Assembly (NCBI RefSeq): GCF_003412455.1 | Contig: NZ_QTJU01000002.1 | Span: forward strand, 310,001 to 374,000 | Source: Deminuibacter soli | GTDB taxonomy: Bacteria; Bacteroidota; Bacteroidia; Chitinophagales; Chitinophagaceae | Reading direction: 5' to 3' | Length of the DNA: 64,000 nt | Part shown: in pieces, positions 27,919 through 37,709 of the stretch | Numbering within the stretch: position 1 is the first letter of the stretch | How the letters are laid out: the number at the start of each line of letters is the position of its first letter | The notes under the pieces: generated by a model | The model's database searches: none | What the model was told of the DNA's origin: nothing | What the model saw: the letters and a program-made list of their open reading frames with translations, nothing else | Position numbers and translations under genes: made by a program

Positions 27919-30900
27919 TTCAGACGCTGAAAAAAGCAATCTTCAAATACGCATACCTGCTTATTACAGCGGCGTGGTTGTATACCATCTCTTTTATTTT
28001 CACGCACTATTGGTCGTACACAGCTTCACCCAGCAAGGCCCAGCAAACACTGGAAAATTACCTGCAGCAGCAGGAAGCTTTTTTCAATAACCTGAAAAGC
28101 GATACATCGGCGCTGACTTCACTTTTTAAAGATGCGCCGTCTGTTCCCAAGCAAAACCTCGTAAACCAGCCCATCGGTATTTTCGGTTACGAGGTAAACG
28201 ACCGCAACAATCCCATACAGGTTTACTGGAACAGCTTTACCATGTCGGTAAACACGGCAAACCTCAGTGCGCACGACGGTGTGTACACAGTAAATTACCA
28301 GAACGGCTTTTTTGAACTGCTGAAGTATTCATTCACCAGGGATAACAAACGATACATACTGGCCGGATTAATCCCGATTCACTGGAGCTATTTTTTTGAG
28401 AACAAATACCTGAAGAAGGAATTCGCCGGCTTCCCGGGTATTGATAACCTGTACGGCATCAGTGATGTAAGCGGGTTGCCCATCCGAAACCTGGATGGCA
28501 ATGTGGTATACTACCTGCAAAAAAAGCCCGGCGGCACATTTGAACGGTCTGATAATTTTTCGCTGATTGTCCGTGTGCTCTCCATTCTTTTCCTGATAGC
28601 CTTTGTAAATGCATTGGCGCATGAAACCACCAAACGGGAAGGCTTTGCCAAAGGTTTTGGTTTTTTGGTGGGTATTATTTTCGTGGTGCGTTTGCTTACG
28701 TACATGCTGCCTGTTTCTATCAATTTCAGGAATGATATTGAACTTTTTGACCCCGCGATTTATGCATCTAACAGTCTGCACCCTTCGCTGGGAGATTTGC
28801 TGATTAATGCAGTACTGTTTTTCTGGGTAGTGGTATTTTACAAATTTCACAGTCCGCTGGTAACGGAGCTTAACAGCCGCCTGCCGGCCAAATGGCAAAA
28901 ACCATTCGCGGTAACTTCCCTGTTGCTGCTTATCCCTATTACGTTTCAGCTTACACAGGTGGTAACCAGCCTGGTGAGCGATTCAAAAATATCTTTTGAT
29001 GTAACCAATTTCTTTAACCTCAGCATATACACTTTTATCAGTTTTGTAGTGCTGAGTTTTATTGTGATTGCCTATTATCACCTGGCATTTTTGCTGGTAT
29101 TGCCTGCCATGAAAGCAGGCATCGAATTTTCGCAGCAAATGATTATCGTGGCGGTTACCGGCCTGATATTGCTGAGCTTTAACCTGATTGATCATTTCAG
29201 CATTGAAATGAAATGCCTGGTATTGCTGTGGCTGCTGCTGTTTATTGCTTTGCTGGGCACCCGCAAAAAAGATGCGCTGATGCCCATGATGCGCTCGGGA
29301 TTCTTTTTGTTTTGGGTCATCTTTTTTTCAGTAACGGTTTCTGCACTTATCATCATCAAAAACAAATCGGTTGAGCTGGAGCAGCGCAAAAAAATTGCAG
29401 AACAGCTGGCTTCACAAACCGACCCGGCAGGCGAAATACTGCTCAGCGTAGCCATCACCAATTTTACAGACGATTTTCTTTCGGCCAATTTCAACCGGTT
29501 TAAAACAGAGTATTCCAACAAGTTTATCAAGGATAGCCTCATCAATAAAAACTTTACCGGTTACCTCAATAAGTACGATACACATATTTACGTGTTCGAC
29601 AGTACCGGCAGGCCAATGTACAATGATGACAACATTCCTTACTATGTAATTAAACAGATTATTGCAAGCCAGGGCAAAGCCACCAGCATCCCCGACTTGT
29701 ATTACTACGAAAGCTCGTCTGACCTGTTCAGTTACCTGTATGAAAAACGCATTACCGCACATGATTCCATTACACTGGGACATTTGTTTGTTATCGCCAA
29801 ACCCAAGCGGTACAAAAGCGAAGCGCTGTTCCCCGAGTTGTTTAAACAGGTAAAAGATATTTCTTCAGACCTCAACACAGACTATGCTTACGCTGTGTAC
29901 AGCAAAAGCAAGCTCATCAATAATTTCAACAACTACCCGTTCCCATCAGAGCTGGCGCCTTCGCTGATGCCCAAAACAGAATTTGAACTGCGCAAAGCCA
30001 ATGAAAACAGTGAACTGTGGTACAATGCAGGCAATAACAAGGTAGTGCTGATTGTGAAAAAAAGTGTTTGGTTTAAAGAAAGCATTACACTGTTTGCCTA
30101 TTTATTCTGCGTATTGCTTGCGGTAATTATGTTGTACCATTTCAGTACGTTTTTATTACGCGCAGGCTTTAAATGGCGGCGAACCAAAGAGCTGTTTAAC
30201 CTCAACATCCGCACGCAGATTCATACCACGATTATCTTCATCAGTATTTTCTCTTTTGTGGTAATTGCCATTGCCACCATCTCGTTTTTTATTGTGCGTT
30301 TCCGCCGCAACAATGAAGAGCGTTTAACCAAGGCCATACAGGTAATGAATGCCGAAGTGCAGAGCATTACCAACAAGCTGATTGTAGATGATGGCATCAG
30401 TATTGACCAGCTGGGGGCGCCCGGCGGTGAGCTGGAACGCAAGATTATAGAGATATCGGAGATTCACAATGTAGATGTGAATATGTACAATGCCAGCGGC
30501 GACTTAACGGTATCAACACAGCCCTACATTTACAACAAGCGCATACTGAGCGATAAAATGGAACCGCGTGCTTTTTATGCACTGCACTACAATAAATTCA
30601 TCAGTTATATACAGGAAGAAAAGGGTGCTAACTTTTCGTTCCTGAGTATTTATCTTTCTGTAAAAGACCAGAGCGGTAACCTGTATGCTTACCTGAACAT
30701 TCCCTACCTGAATTCACAAAGTGAGCTGAACCAGGAAATCTCCAACTTCCTGGTTACGCTGGTGAGTTTGATGGCATTCATCTTTGTATTTGCGGGTGCT
30801 ATTGCACTGCTGCTTACCAATCGCATTACCGCTTCATTCACACTTATCGGTGATAAAATGAAACAGATAAGCCTGGGTAAAACCAATGAAGAAATTGTGT

Positions 30901-31661
30901 GGAGCCGCAATGATGAAATTGGTGCGCTGGTAAACGAATACAACATCATGGTGCAGAAACTGGAAGAAAGTGCACAGGGCCTGGCCAGGAGCGAACGTGA
31001 AGGTGCATGGCGCGAAATGGCGCGGCAGGTAGCCCATGAAATCAAGAACCCGCTTACGCCCATGAAGCTGAGCATACAATACCTGCAGCGGGCTATCGAC
31101 AGCAATGCGCCGAATGTAAAGCAGCTGTCACAGCAAATGGCGAATACGCTGGTGGAGCAGATTGACCAGTTATCTAAAATTGCGGGTGATTTTTCCCAGT
31201 TCGCGAACATCAGCAATGTGGCGCTGGAGAAATTTGACCTCAACGATGTACTGGCTTCGCTGATTAACCTGTACAGCGCAGATGCCGATTTATCTATCCG
31301 CTGGATACGTTCTGAAACGCACGATGAAATTTATGCAGATAAAGTGCAGATTAACCGCTTGTTCACCAACCTTATCAAAAACGCGATAGAAGCATCTGCA
31401 GGGCACGATCCCATTGAAATAACCATTGAACAATACCGACACCAGCAAGAGGTGGTAGTGGGTATCACCGATAATGGAACAGGCATATCCCCGGATATGC
31501 AGCAGAAAATATTTGCGCCCAACTTTACCACCAAATCATCAGGAACAGGGCTGGGGCTGGCCATCTGTAAAGGCATCGTAGAAAAAGCAAACGGGCATAT
31601 CTGGTTCGAAACAAGGGAAGGTGCAGGCTCTACCTTCTTTGTATCGCTGCCATTAGCGTGA
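27915..31661 (+). CDS. Very large NtrY-like sensor histidine kinase
   Basis: 1248 residues. It has a first membrane segment near the N-terminus, a long extracytoplasmic part, a block of membrane segments (about 215-470), a second extracytoplasmic part, two segments around 715-800, a third sensor loop, a last segment (about 940-970) and a HAMP-type linker. The kinase core follows: the phosphorylated histidine lies in AHEIKNPLTPMKLS (about residue 1040), with N box NRLFTNLIKNAIEAS, G1 DNGTGIS and G2 GTGLGLAICKG. Starts at a TTG overlapping the mazG stop (TTGA), so it is translationally coupled. No response regulator is adjacent. Signal unknown. Confidence 0.85.
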   Translation: MIQTLKKAIFKYAYLLITAAWLYTISFIFTHYWSYTASPSKAQQTLENYLQQQEAFFNNLKSDTSALTSLFKDAPSVPKQNLVNQPIGIFGYEVNDRNNPIQVYWNSFTMSVNTANLSAHDGVYTVNYQNGFFELLKYSFTRDNKRYILAGLIPIHWSYFFENKYLKKEFAGFPGIDNLYGISDVSGLPIRNLDGNVVYYLQKKPGGTFERSDNFSLIVRVLSILFLIAFVNALAHETTKREGFAKGFGFLVGIIFVVRLLTYMLPVSINFRNDIELFDPAIYASNSLHPSLGDLLINAVLFFWVVVFYKFHSPLVTELNSRLPAKWQKPFAVTSLLLLIPITFQLTQVVTSLVSDSKISFDVTNFFNLSIYTFISFVVLSFIVIAYYHLAFLLVLPAMKAGIEFSQQMIIVAVTGLILLSFNLIDHFSIEMKCLVLLWLLLFIALLGTRKKDALMPMMRSGFFLFWVIFFSVTVSALIIIKNKSVELEQRKKIAEQLASQTDPAGEILLSVAITNFTDDFLSANFNRFKTEYSNKFIKDSLINKNFTGYLNKYDTHIYVFDSTGRPMYNDDNIPYYVIKQIIASQGKATSIPDLYYYESSSDLFSYLYEKRITAHDSITLGHLFVIAKPKRYKSEALFPELFKQVKDISSDLNTDYAYAVYSKSKLINNFNNYPFPSELAPSLMPKTEFELRKANENSELWYNAGNNKVVLIVKKSVWFKESITLFAYLFCVLLAVIMLYHFSTFLLRAGFKWRRTKELFNLNIRTQIHTTIIFISIFSFVVIAIATISFFIVRFRRNNEERLTKAIQVMNAEVQSITNKLIVDDGISIDQLGAPGGELERKIIEISEIHNVDVNMYNASGDLTVSTQPYIYNKRILSDKMEPRAFYALHYNKFISYIQEEKGANFSFLSIYLSVKDQSGNLYAYLNIPYLNSQSELNQEISNFLVTLVSLMAFIFVFAGAIALLLTNRITASFTLIGDKMKQISLGKTNEEIVWSRNDEIGALVNEYNIMVQKLEESAQGLARSEREGAWREMARQVAHEIKNPLTPMKLSIQYLQRAIDSNAPNVKQLSQQMANTLVEQIDQLSKIAGDFSQFANISNVALEKFDLNDVLASLINLYSADADLSIRWIRSETHDEIYADKVQINRLFTNLIKNAIEASAGHDPIEITIEQYRHQQEVVVGITDNGTGISPDMQQKIFAPNFTTKSSGTGLGLAICKGIVEKANGHIWFETREGAGSTFFVSLPLA

Positions 31662-31722
31662 GTGGTGAAGTGAGTGAACAGGCAATAGCTATCCGCTATA
31701 AGCTCATCGCTACCGGCTTGTA

Positions 31723-33402
31723 CTATCTTCTTTTGGCCTGCTGCTTTGATACAAATGCCTCAAACGCTTCGAGGCTGAAACTGCTCAGGTTCTGGTGTTT
31801 CTGCAAACCACCTTTCTGGCCTGCAAGCACACCGTATTTCACATCATCATACCCATCTACGGAATGTGCATCGGGATTAATGGATAACAGCACGCCTTTT
31901 TCCAGCGCCAGTTCTACCCAGCGCCAGTCTATATCCAGCCTGCGCGGGTGAGCGTTAATTTCAATTACCACATTGTTGGCAGCGCATGCATCAATAATAA
32001 CTGCATGATCTACCGGGTAACCGTTGCGGCTTAACAACAAACGGCCGGTCATATGACCCAGGATGCTTGTATACGGGTTTTCTATGGCCCTTAAGAGGCG
32101 CATCATGGCCTTTTCCTGGTTCATCTTCAGGTTGGCGTGAACAGAGGCTATAACCACGTCAAAACTGGCTAAAACATCGGGCGCATAATCCAGGCTGCCA
32201 TCGTTGAGAATATCCGATTCAATGCTTTTGAAGATTTTAAATGGCGCATACTTCTGGTTCAGCGCATCAATTTCTTCGTGTTGCGCCAGCAGCCTTTCTT
32301 CGTTCAAGCCATTGGCATAAAATGCTGTTTTGGAGTGATCGCTCAACACCAGGAACTGCAGATCTTTTGCGATCGCCGCTTTGGCCATTTCTTCAATGGT
32401 GTTTACACCATCGCTCCATTTACTGTGGCTGTGAATAATAGCAGTGATGTCAGAAGGCACAATAACATCAGGCAGGCTGCGTGTTTTTGCCTTATCAAGT
32501 ATGTTGGCCGATTCACGCAGGTAAGGTGGTATGTAAGCAATGCCTGCATGTTCAAAAATAGCTTCTTCTGTAGTAAAGATAATATCAGCAGCGGGTTGAT
32601 AGTTACTGGTCCACGCTTCAAGAAATGTTTCGCTGCAGCTGCCGCAAAACCAGTCGTAGTAAAGCTTTTCAGCACTGGTATGGGTAAACTCCAGTATCTC
32701 GTTTTCTTTTCCTTTAAACGTGCTGGTGTTGTTAACGGTACTTATAAATGCATAGTCGCCTTCTGTGAGATACAATTGTAATTGTCCGGGATCAATGGTG
32801 GTAATCCATTGCAAACGCGTGATCACTTCAATATGCCTGCGCAGATCGCCGGTGAGCAGGGTATGGTGTTCTGTAAAATGCTGCTGCAGTTTGGTGGTAA
32901 GTGCCTGGGCATAGGGCGCTATTTGTGCATACAGGTAGCTGCCCTGGTTGCCGAGGTAAAACTCGATAGATTCTTTGATGTTCTGTTGTGTTTTGGCGCC
33001 AAAGCCTTTGTACAACAGCAGCCTGTTTTCGTTGCAGGCGTACAGCAGTTCACCAATGTTTTCTACTTCCAGGTCTTTCCAAACCGTTGCAATTTTTTTA
33101 GGCCCAAGTCCTTTAATGTGCAGCATTTCTACTACACCGGAAGGGGTGCGGGCAATCATTTCTGTAAGCAGGGTAAGCTGGCCGGTGTTGAGTTGTTCCT
33201 GTATTTTGGCGGCAATGGCATCTCCGATGCCTTTGATGGAGCTGATTTTATCTGCCGGTAAATCGGCCAGTTGTGCGGGCAGCTTTTCGATGGTATAAGC
33301 TGCACTGGCATACGATTTTGATTTGAAACTGTTTTCCCCGTGAATGTCCATGAGTTTGGAGAGCAGGGTGAAATTGTCGGCAATTGCATAGTTGTCCATC
33401 AT
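31723..33402 (-). CDS. PolX-like protein with PHP domain (polymerase site degenerate)
   Basis: 559 residues in PolX order: N-terminal 8-kDa-like and helix-hairpin-helix parts (IKGIGDAIAAKIQEQL, IKGLGPKKIATV), a palm-like region, and a C-terminal PHP domain (HSHSKWSDG near residue 323, later EINAHPRRLDIDWRW and NPDAHSVDG). In active PolX the palm carries a DxD metal pair after the G[SD]xRR motif. Here the segment reads GDLRRHIEVITRLQWI, with R-L-Q where D-x-D is expected, so polymerase activity is probably lost. The PHP phosphoesterase residues look intact. Likely a DNA-repair nuclease. Confidence 0.85.
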   Translation of the reverse strand: MMDNYAIADNFTLLSKLMDIHGENSFKSKSYASAAYTIEKLPAQLADLPADKISSIKGIGDAIAAKIQEQLNTGQLTLLTEMIARTPSGVVEMLHIKGLGPKKIATVWKDLEVENIGELLYACNENRLLLYKGFGAKTQQNIKESIEFYLGNQGSYLYAQIAPYAQALTTKLQQHFTEHHTLLTGDLRRHIEVITRLQWITTIDPGQLQLYLTEGDYAFISTVNNTSTFKGKENEILEFTHTSAEKLYYDWFCGSCSETFLEAWTSNYQPAADIIFTTEEAIFEHAGIAYIPPYLRESANILDKAKTRSLPDVIVPSDITAIIHSHSKWSDGVNTIEEMAKAAIAKDLQFLVLSDHSKTAFYANGLNEERLLAQHEEIDALNQKYAPFKIFKSIESDILNDGSLDYAPDVLASFDVVIASVHANLKMNQEKAMMRLLRAIENPYTSILGHMTGRLLLSRNGYPVDHAVIIDACAANNVVIEINAHPRRLDIDWRWVELALEKGVLLSINPDAHSVDGYDDVKYGVLAGQKGGLQKHQNLSSFSLEAFEAFVSKQQAKRR

Positions 33403-33420
33403 ACCGGGAGATTTTAGGCA

Positions 33421-33452
33421 AAATAAAAAGTCCCGGCTGAAAACCGGGACTT
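33421..33452 (-). terminator. Terminator of the H1-like gene
   Basis: 9-bp stem AAGTCCCGG/CCGGGACTT, followed on the minus strand by a T-rich run. It lies between the polX-like and the H1-like genes and ends the rplU-rpmA-H1 group. Confidence 0.75.
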
Positions 33453-33500
33453 AATCTATTAGAGCTTTTAGCTGTTGAAGTATTACTACTTAGGATCAGC

Positions 33501-33715
33501 TTATTTAGCAGCTTTTTTAGGAGCAGCTTTTTTAGCGGCTTTCTTAGGAGCAGCTTTCTTTGCAGCTTTTTTAGGAGCGGCTTTTTTAGCAGCTTTCTTA
33601 GGAGCAGCTTTTTTAGCGGCTTTTTTAGGAGCAGCTTTCTTTGCAGCTTTTTTAGGAGCGGCTTTCTTAGCTACTTTAGCGGCTTTTTTAGGTGCAGCTT
33701 TTTTAGCTGCCTTTT
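33501..33715. repeat. Tandem repeat coding for AAPKK units
   Basis: Imperfect units of about 24-27 bases built from GGAGCAGCTTTTTT and GCGGCTTTCTTA-like blocks on the plus strand, coding on the other strand. No spacers, so not a CRISPR array. Confidence 0.85.
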
Positions 33716-33728
33716 TTGCAGTTGCCAT
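33501..33728 (-). CDS. Histone H1-like Lys/Ala/Pro repeat protein
   Basis: 75 residues made almost entirely of the repeat AAKKAAPKK, starting MATAKKAAKKAA. This resembles the C-terminal tail of eukaryotic histone H1 and bacterial H1-like nucleoid proteins. Strongly basic, expected to bind and condense DNA without a folded domain. The DNA is a set of tandem units (about 24-27 bases) and prone to slippage, so the copy number may vary between strains. Lies downstream of rpmA on the same strand. A long frame on the other strand is an artefact of the repeat. Confidence 0.8.
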   Translation of the reverse strand: MATAKKAAKKAAPKKAAKVAKKAAPKKAAKKAAPKKAAKKAAPKKAAKKAAPKKAAKKAAPKKAAKKAAPKKAAK

Positions 33729-33803
33729 GTTTTTAAATTTAACTGGTTAGTAAATATGAGATAAAAATAAAAACTTTATGGAAACTGCCAAAATTTGTTT
33801 TTC

Positions 33804-34070
33804 TTACGCTGTTACAGCAGCAGGAGAAACAGAAACGGTAGTTTTGTCATTTTTGCCTTTTCTGAATTCAACAACGCCGTCAGAAGTAGCAAACAGGGTG
33901 AAGTCTTTACCAACACCTACGTTTTTACCGGGGTGGTATTGTGTACCACGCTGACGAACGATGATATTGCCAGATAAAGCAGGCTGACCACCGTATATTT
34001 TAACGCCTAAGCGTTTGCTCTGTGAATCACGACCGTTTTTTACGCTGCCTTCACCTTTTTTGTGAGCCAT
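33804..34070 (-). CDS. rpmA: Ribosomal protein bL27
   Basis: 88 residues with the bL27 signature [17 protein letters not shown] and [15 protein letters not shown]. The start [13 protein letters not shown] matches the mature form without the N-terminal extension cleaved in some Gram-positives. Second gene of rplU-rpmA. Confidence 0.97.
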   Translation of the reverse strand: MAHKKGEGSVKNGRDSQSKRLGVKIYGGQPALSGNIIVRQRGTQYHPGKNVGVGKDFTLFATSDGVVEFRKGKNDKTTVSVSPAAVTA

Positions 34071-34151
34071 GATAATAATTTTACTTGGTTAAATACTAAG
34101 CAAAAACCCTGAAACTAATTCAAGGCTTTACCAAACTACCACGATGGGTAA

Positions 34152-34457
34152 TTAGGCGATGCTGTCAATTTTAATTTGAGTGTAGTGAGTTCTGTGACCG
34201 TGTTTTTTACGGAAACCTTTCCTTCTTTTCATTTTAAAGGCGATTACTGTATCACCTTTAACCAGGTCATTCACGATTTCTGCCTTAACAGTTGCCTTTG
34301 CATCGGCACCAGCAGAAATTTTTCCGTTGTTATCAACAAACAGTACATCGTTGAATTCAACTTTGTCACCGGTTTTACCCTGCAGGTGAGGAACGTACAA
34401 ACTTTGACCTGCTTGTACTTTAAATTGCTGCCCTGCTATTTTTACAACTGCTAACAT
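34152..34457 (-). CDS. rplU: Ribosomal protein bL21
   Basis: 101 residues with AVVKIAGQQFKVQAGQSLYV and the C-terminal KMKRRKGFRKKHGHRTHYTQIKI signature region. Large-subunit protein, upstream partner of rpmA as in nearly all bacteria. Confidence 0.97.
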   Translation of the reverse strand: MLAVVKIAGQQFKVQAGQSLYVPHLQGKTGDKVEFNDVLFVDNNGKISAGADAKATVKAEIVNDLVKGDTVIAFKMKRRKGFRKKHGHRTHYTQIKIDSIA

Positions 34458-34479
34458 AACTAGTCCAAAATTAGGACGG

Positions 34480-34511
34480 CAAAGGTAATGTTTTTGCCGT
34501 CAAATACACAA
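34480..34511 (-). promoter_or_regulatory. Promoter of rplU-rpmA
   Basis: On the minus strand TTG, about 21 bases, then TACCTTTG (34487-34480), 23 bases upstream of the rplU start. Confidence 0.5.
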
Positions 34512-34633
34512 TCAATTTCCAAAAATTTGAAAGAATTTCTTTCTCCCGCCCGGGAACGGCAAAATTAAAACAATCTTTTGTGCCCGCCATCCCTGCCGAT
34601 ACCTATTTTTGCCTTTCCTGAAGCGATTATTAT

Positions 34634-36130
34634 ATGAATCTTAAGTCCATACTTGCGAAGCCATTTGCCAATTATATATACAATAAGATAAAAAAAGGGA
34701 TGGAAACAGCTGTTCAGGACCAGGAAAACTGGTTAAAACAGCTGGTAAAAGCGGCCAAAAGCACTGAATTTGGCCGGGATCACGGGTTCGAAGGCATTGA
34801 AACATACGAGGATTTTAAAAAAAAGGTGCCCATCCGTGACTACGAACAACTGAAACCCTATATCAATAAAATAAAGGAAGGAAAGGAAAACGTGCTCTGG
34901 CGCGGAAAACCCCTGTACCTGGCCAAAACCAGCGGTACTACCAGCGGGGTGAAATACATCCCGATTTCTAAAGATTCTATTGATAATCATATTGATAGTG
35001 CCAGAAATGCCATTCTTTGCTATATCGCGGAAACCGGCAATGCCAGCTTTACTTCCGGCAAAATGATTTTCCTGAGCGGTTCGCCGGTACTGGAAAGGGT
35101 AGGCGGCATACCTACCGGCCGTTTAAGCGGTATTGTCAACCATCATGTTCCCAAGTATTTACGTACCAACCAGTTGCCCAGTTACGAGACCAATTGTATA
35201 GACGACTGGGAAACCAAGCTCGATGCAGTGGTAAAAGAAACCATTCACCAGGATATGACGCTCATCAGCGGCATTCCGCCCTGGATGCAGATGTATTTTG
35301 ACCGCCTCAGCACACAGAGCGGCAAAAAAATAAGTGAACTGTTCCCCAATTTCCAGGTAATGGTGTACGGCGGCGTAAACTTCGAACCCTATCGCGCCAA
35401 ACTGTTCGACAGCATTGGCAAAAAAATAGACAGCATTGAAACCTTCCCTGCATCTGAAGGTTTTATCGCCTTCCAGGATTCGCAGAAAGCCGAAGGCCTG
35501 CTGCTGAATACCGATTCGGGTATATTTTTTGAGTTTGTACCTGCCGCGGAAATATTCAGCGACAACCCTACCCGCATTACCCTGCGCGATGTAAAGGTGG
35601 GCGAAAACTATGCGCTCATCATCAATAACAATGCAGGCCTGTGGGGCTATAATATTGGTGATACCGTAAAATTCGTCAGCACCAACCCGTACAGGCTGGT
35701 GGTAAGCGGCAGAACCAAACATTATATTTCTGCTTTTGGCGAACACGTGATAGCAGAAGAAGTGGAACACTCGCTGATGAAGGCAGCCAACGAACTGCAG
35801 CTGCGTATAGCAGAGTTTACCGTGGCGCCTATGGTACAGCAGGGCGAAGGCAAAAGCTATCACGAATGGTTTATTGAATTTGAAGACATACCAGCCGATA
35901 TTACTGCGCTGACAGCACTGGTAGATAATAACCTGCGGCAGAAGAACGTTTACTACGACGATCTGATCAGCGGCAACATTCTGCAACAATTGAAAATAAC
36001 GCCTGTGCAAAAAGGCGGTTTCATCGAGTACATGAAATCGATCGGCAAGCTCGGCGGACAAAACAAACTGCCGCGTTTGAGCAATGACCGCAAAATTGCG
36101 GATGCGCTGCAACCCTACGTTCTTAAATAA
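34634..36130 (+). CDS. GH3-family acyl-adenylating enzyme
   Basis: 498 residues of the GH3 family (auxin-conjugating enzymes of plants, ANL-type adenylating enzymes), common in Bacteroidota. Visible motifs: the phosphate-binding LAKTSGTTSGVKYIPIS (about residues 96-112), MVYGGVNFEPYRA, and the ASEGFIAFQ and NNNAGLWGYNIGDTVKF segments of the nucleotide-binding core. The substrate in bacteria is unknown; adenylation and amide transfer to an amino acid is the family chemistry. Stand-alone gene. Confidence 0.85.
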   Translation: MNLKSILAKPFANYIYNKIKKGMETAVQDQENWLKQLVKAAKSTEFGRDHGFEGIETYEDFKKKVPIRDYEQLKPYINKIKEGKENVLWRGKPLYLAKTSGTTSGVKYIPISKDSIDNHIDSARNAILCYIAETGNASFTSGKMIFLSGSPVLERVGGIPTGRLSGIVNHHVPKYLRTNQLPSYETNCIDDWETKLDAVVKETIHQDMTLISGIPPWMQMYFDRLSTQSGKKISELFPNFQVMVYGGVNFEPYRAKLFDSIGKKIDSIETFPASEGFIAFQDSQKAEGLLLNTDSGIFFEFVPAAEIFSDNPTRITLRDVKVGENYALIINNNAGLWGYNIGDTVKFVSTNPYRLVVSGRTKHYISAFGEHVIAEEVEHSLMKAANELQLRIAEFTVAPMVQQGEGKSYHEWFIEFEDIPADITALTALVDNNLRQKNVYYDDLISGNILQQLKITPVQKGGFIEYMKSIGKLGGQNKLPRLSNDRKIADALQPYVLK

Positions 36131-36275
36131 TTGGCAGCAACCAGTCGGTAAATTTTATTAAATAATTGCTTGCACCGGTGAGCAAGGGGGAGAAGAAATG
36201 TACAGGTATTTGCAATGCGGGTACTTGCACAAATAGTATTATCTTACGGCCCCCTTAAAAAGAATTACAGTCCCC

Positions 36276-37430
36276 ATGAGCAAACGTATTGCAATATTCG
36301 GTTCAACAGGTTCTGTTGGACGCCAGGCACTCGAAGTGATTGAGGCCAACAGTGACAAGTTCACTGCAGAAATATTGACTGCCCATACCAATGAAGCCCT
36401 GCTGATTAAACAGGCGCTGCAATTCAATCCCAACATTGTTGTGATTGGTGATGAAAAAAAATATCCCATTGTAAAAGAAGCGCTGGCCAAAACAAACGTC
36501 AAAGTGTTTGCCGGTGAAAAAGCACTGGACGAGGTGGCGGCAATGGATTGCTACGATTTAATGCTGGCAGCCATTGTTGGTTATGCCGGTTTAAAACCTA
36601 CGCTTCGTGCGCTGGACAATGGTAAACACATTGCGCTGGCCAATAAAGAAACGCTTGTTGTAGCTGGTGATATTGTGATGCAGAAAGCGCTGGAAAAAAA
36701 GGTGCCGGTTATACCGGTAGACAGTGAGCACAGCGCCATCTTCCAGTGTTTGATTGGCGAAGGCCGCAACAAGATTGAAAAAATTGTATTAACAGCCAGC
36801 GGTGGCCCCTTCCTGGGTAAAAAGCCCAATTACCTGGTAAACGTAAAACGTGACCACGCCCTGCAGCATCCCAACTGGAGCATGGGCGCCAAAATATCCA
36901 TCGATTCTGCAACGCTCATGAACAAAGGGCTTGAGATGATTGAAGCCAAATGGTTGTTTAACCTGAAGCCTGATCAGATTCAAGTAGTGGTGCACCCGCA
37001 GAGCATTATACACAGCCTGGTACAGTTTGAAGACGGCAGCCTGAAAGCACAGATGGGCCTGCCGGATATGAAACTGCCTATTCAATATGCGCTGGCATTT
37101 CCGCAACGCATTCCCAACCAGTTCCCGCGGTACGATTTCCGCAAACCGGCCACGCTTACGTTTGAAGAGCCGGATACCAAAACCTTCCGCAATCTTTTAC
37201 TGGCAACCGAGGCACTGCGCCAGGGAGGTAACATGCCCTGTATCCTGAATGCAGCCAACGAAATAGCCGTATTTGCCTTTTTGCGCAACCGCATTGGCTT
37301 TCTGGATATAACCGAGGTGGTAGAGCAAACGATGAATAAAATATCGCACATTGCACAGCCCACACTGGAACAGTATTTCGAGAGCGACGGGGAGGCCCGC
37401 AACTTCGCAGCTTCATTGATACAGCTGTAA
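36276..37430 (+). CDS. dxr: 1-deoxy-D-xylulose 5-phosphate reductoisomerase
   Basis: Second step of the MEP isoprenoid pathway: converts DXP to MEP with NADPH. 384 residues with the NADPH-binding GSTGSVG (residues 9-15), ALANKETLVVAG, the metal and substrate region PVDSEHSAIFQCL, and the later LTASGGPF, KISIDSATLMNKGLE and HPQSIIHS signatures. Followed by rseP, an order often seen in Bacteroidota. Confidence 0.97.
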   Translation: MSKRIAIFGSTGSVGRQALEVIEANSDKFTAEILTAHTNEALLIKQALQFNPNIVVIGDEKKYPIVKEALAKTNVKVFAGEKALDEVAAMDCYDLMLAAIVGYAGLKPTLRALDNGKHIALANKETLVVAGDIVMQKALEKKVPVIPVDSEHSAIFQCLIGEGRNKIEKIVLTASGGPFLGKKPNYLVNVKRDHALQHPNWSMGAKISIDSATLMNKGLEMIEAKWLFNLKPDQIQVVVHPQSIIHSLVQFEDGSLKAQMGLPDMKLPIQYALAFPQRIPNQFPRYDFRKPATLTFEEPDTKTFRNLLLATEALRQGGNMPCILNAANEIAVFAFLRNRIGFLDITEVVEQTMNKISHIAQPTLEQYFESDGEARNFAASLIQL

Positions 37431-37709
37431 AGTTAAATTACATGAAAAGTTACGCGGTTGGCATGAACAATCGTATCATTGCGAAACTGACCTGAATTGG
37501 CGGATAGAAAACCGGACATGCTTACCCCGATAGCCTTATTGTGCAGTTGGCAGCTTCCGGATTTCGCAATCGGCACCTCACAGGAATTTAACCTGTATGT
37601 GTGATTTATTCGATAATTTGGGAATTGAAACAATATGTATAAACGGCTTTTGAAAGGAGGATGAGTGATCGTTTTCCTATTTTCAAATCAGCACATTTTC
37701 AAATTAATC

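Noticed and set aside
33501-33715. CRISPR array
   Set aside because: Repeats are contiguous without spacers and code for protein; no other repeat-spacer array is visible in the window.
33475-33750. Plus-strand frame of 91 codons across the Lys/Ala repeat
   Set aside because: It reads as a monotonous Ala/Phe repeat, an artefact of the tandem DNA repeat that codes for the basic H1-like protein on the other strand.
35159-36112. Minus-strand frame of 317 codons opposite the GH3-like gene
   Set aside because: The GH3 family motifs are all on the plus strand and the opposite frame has no motif.
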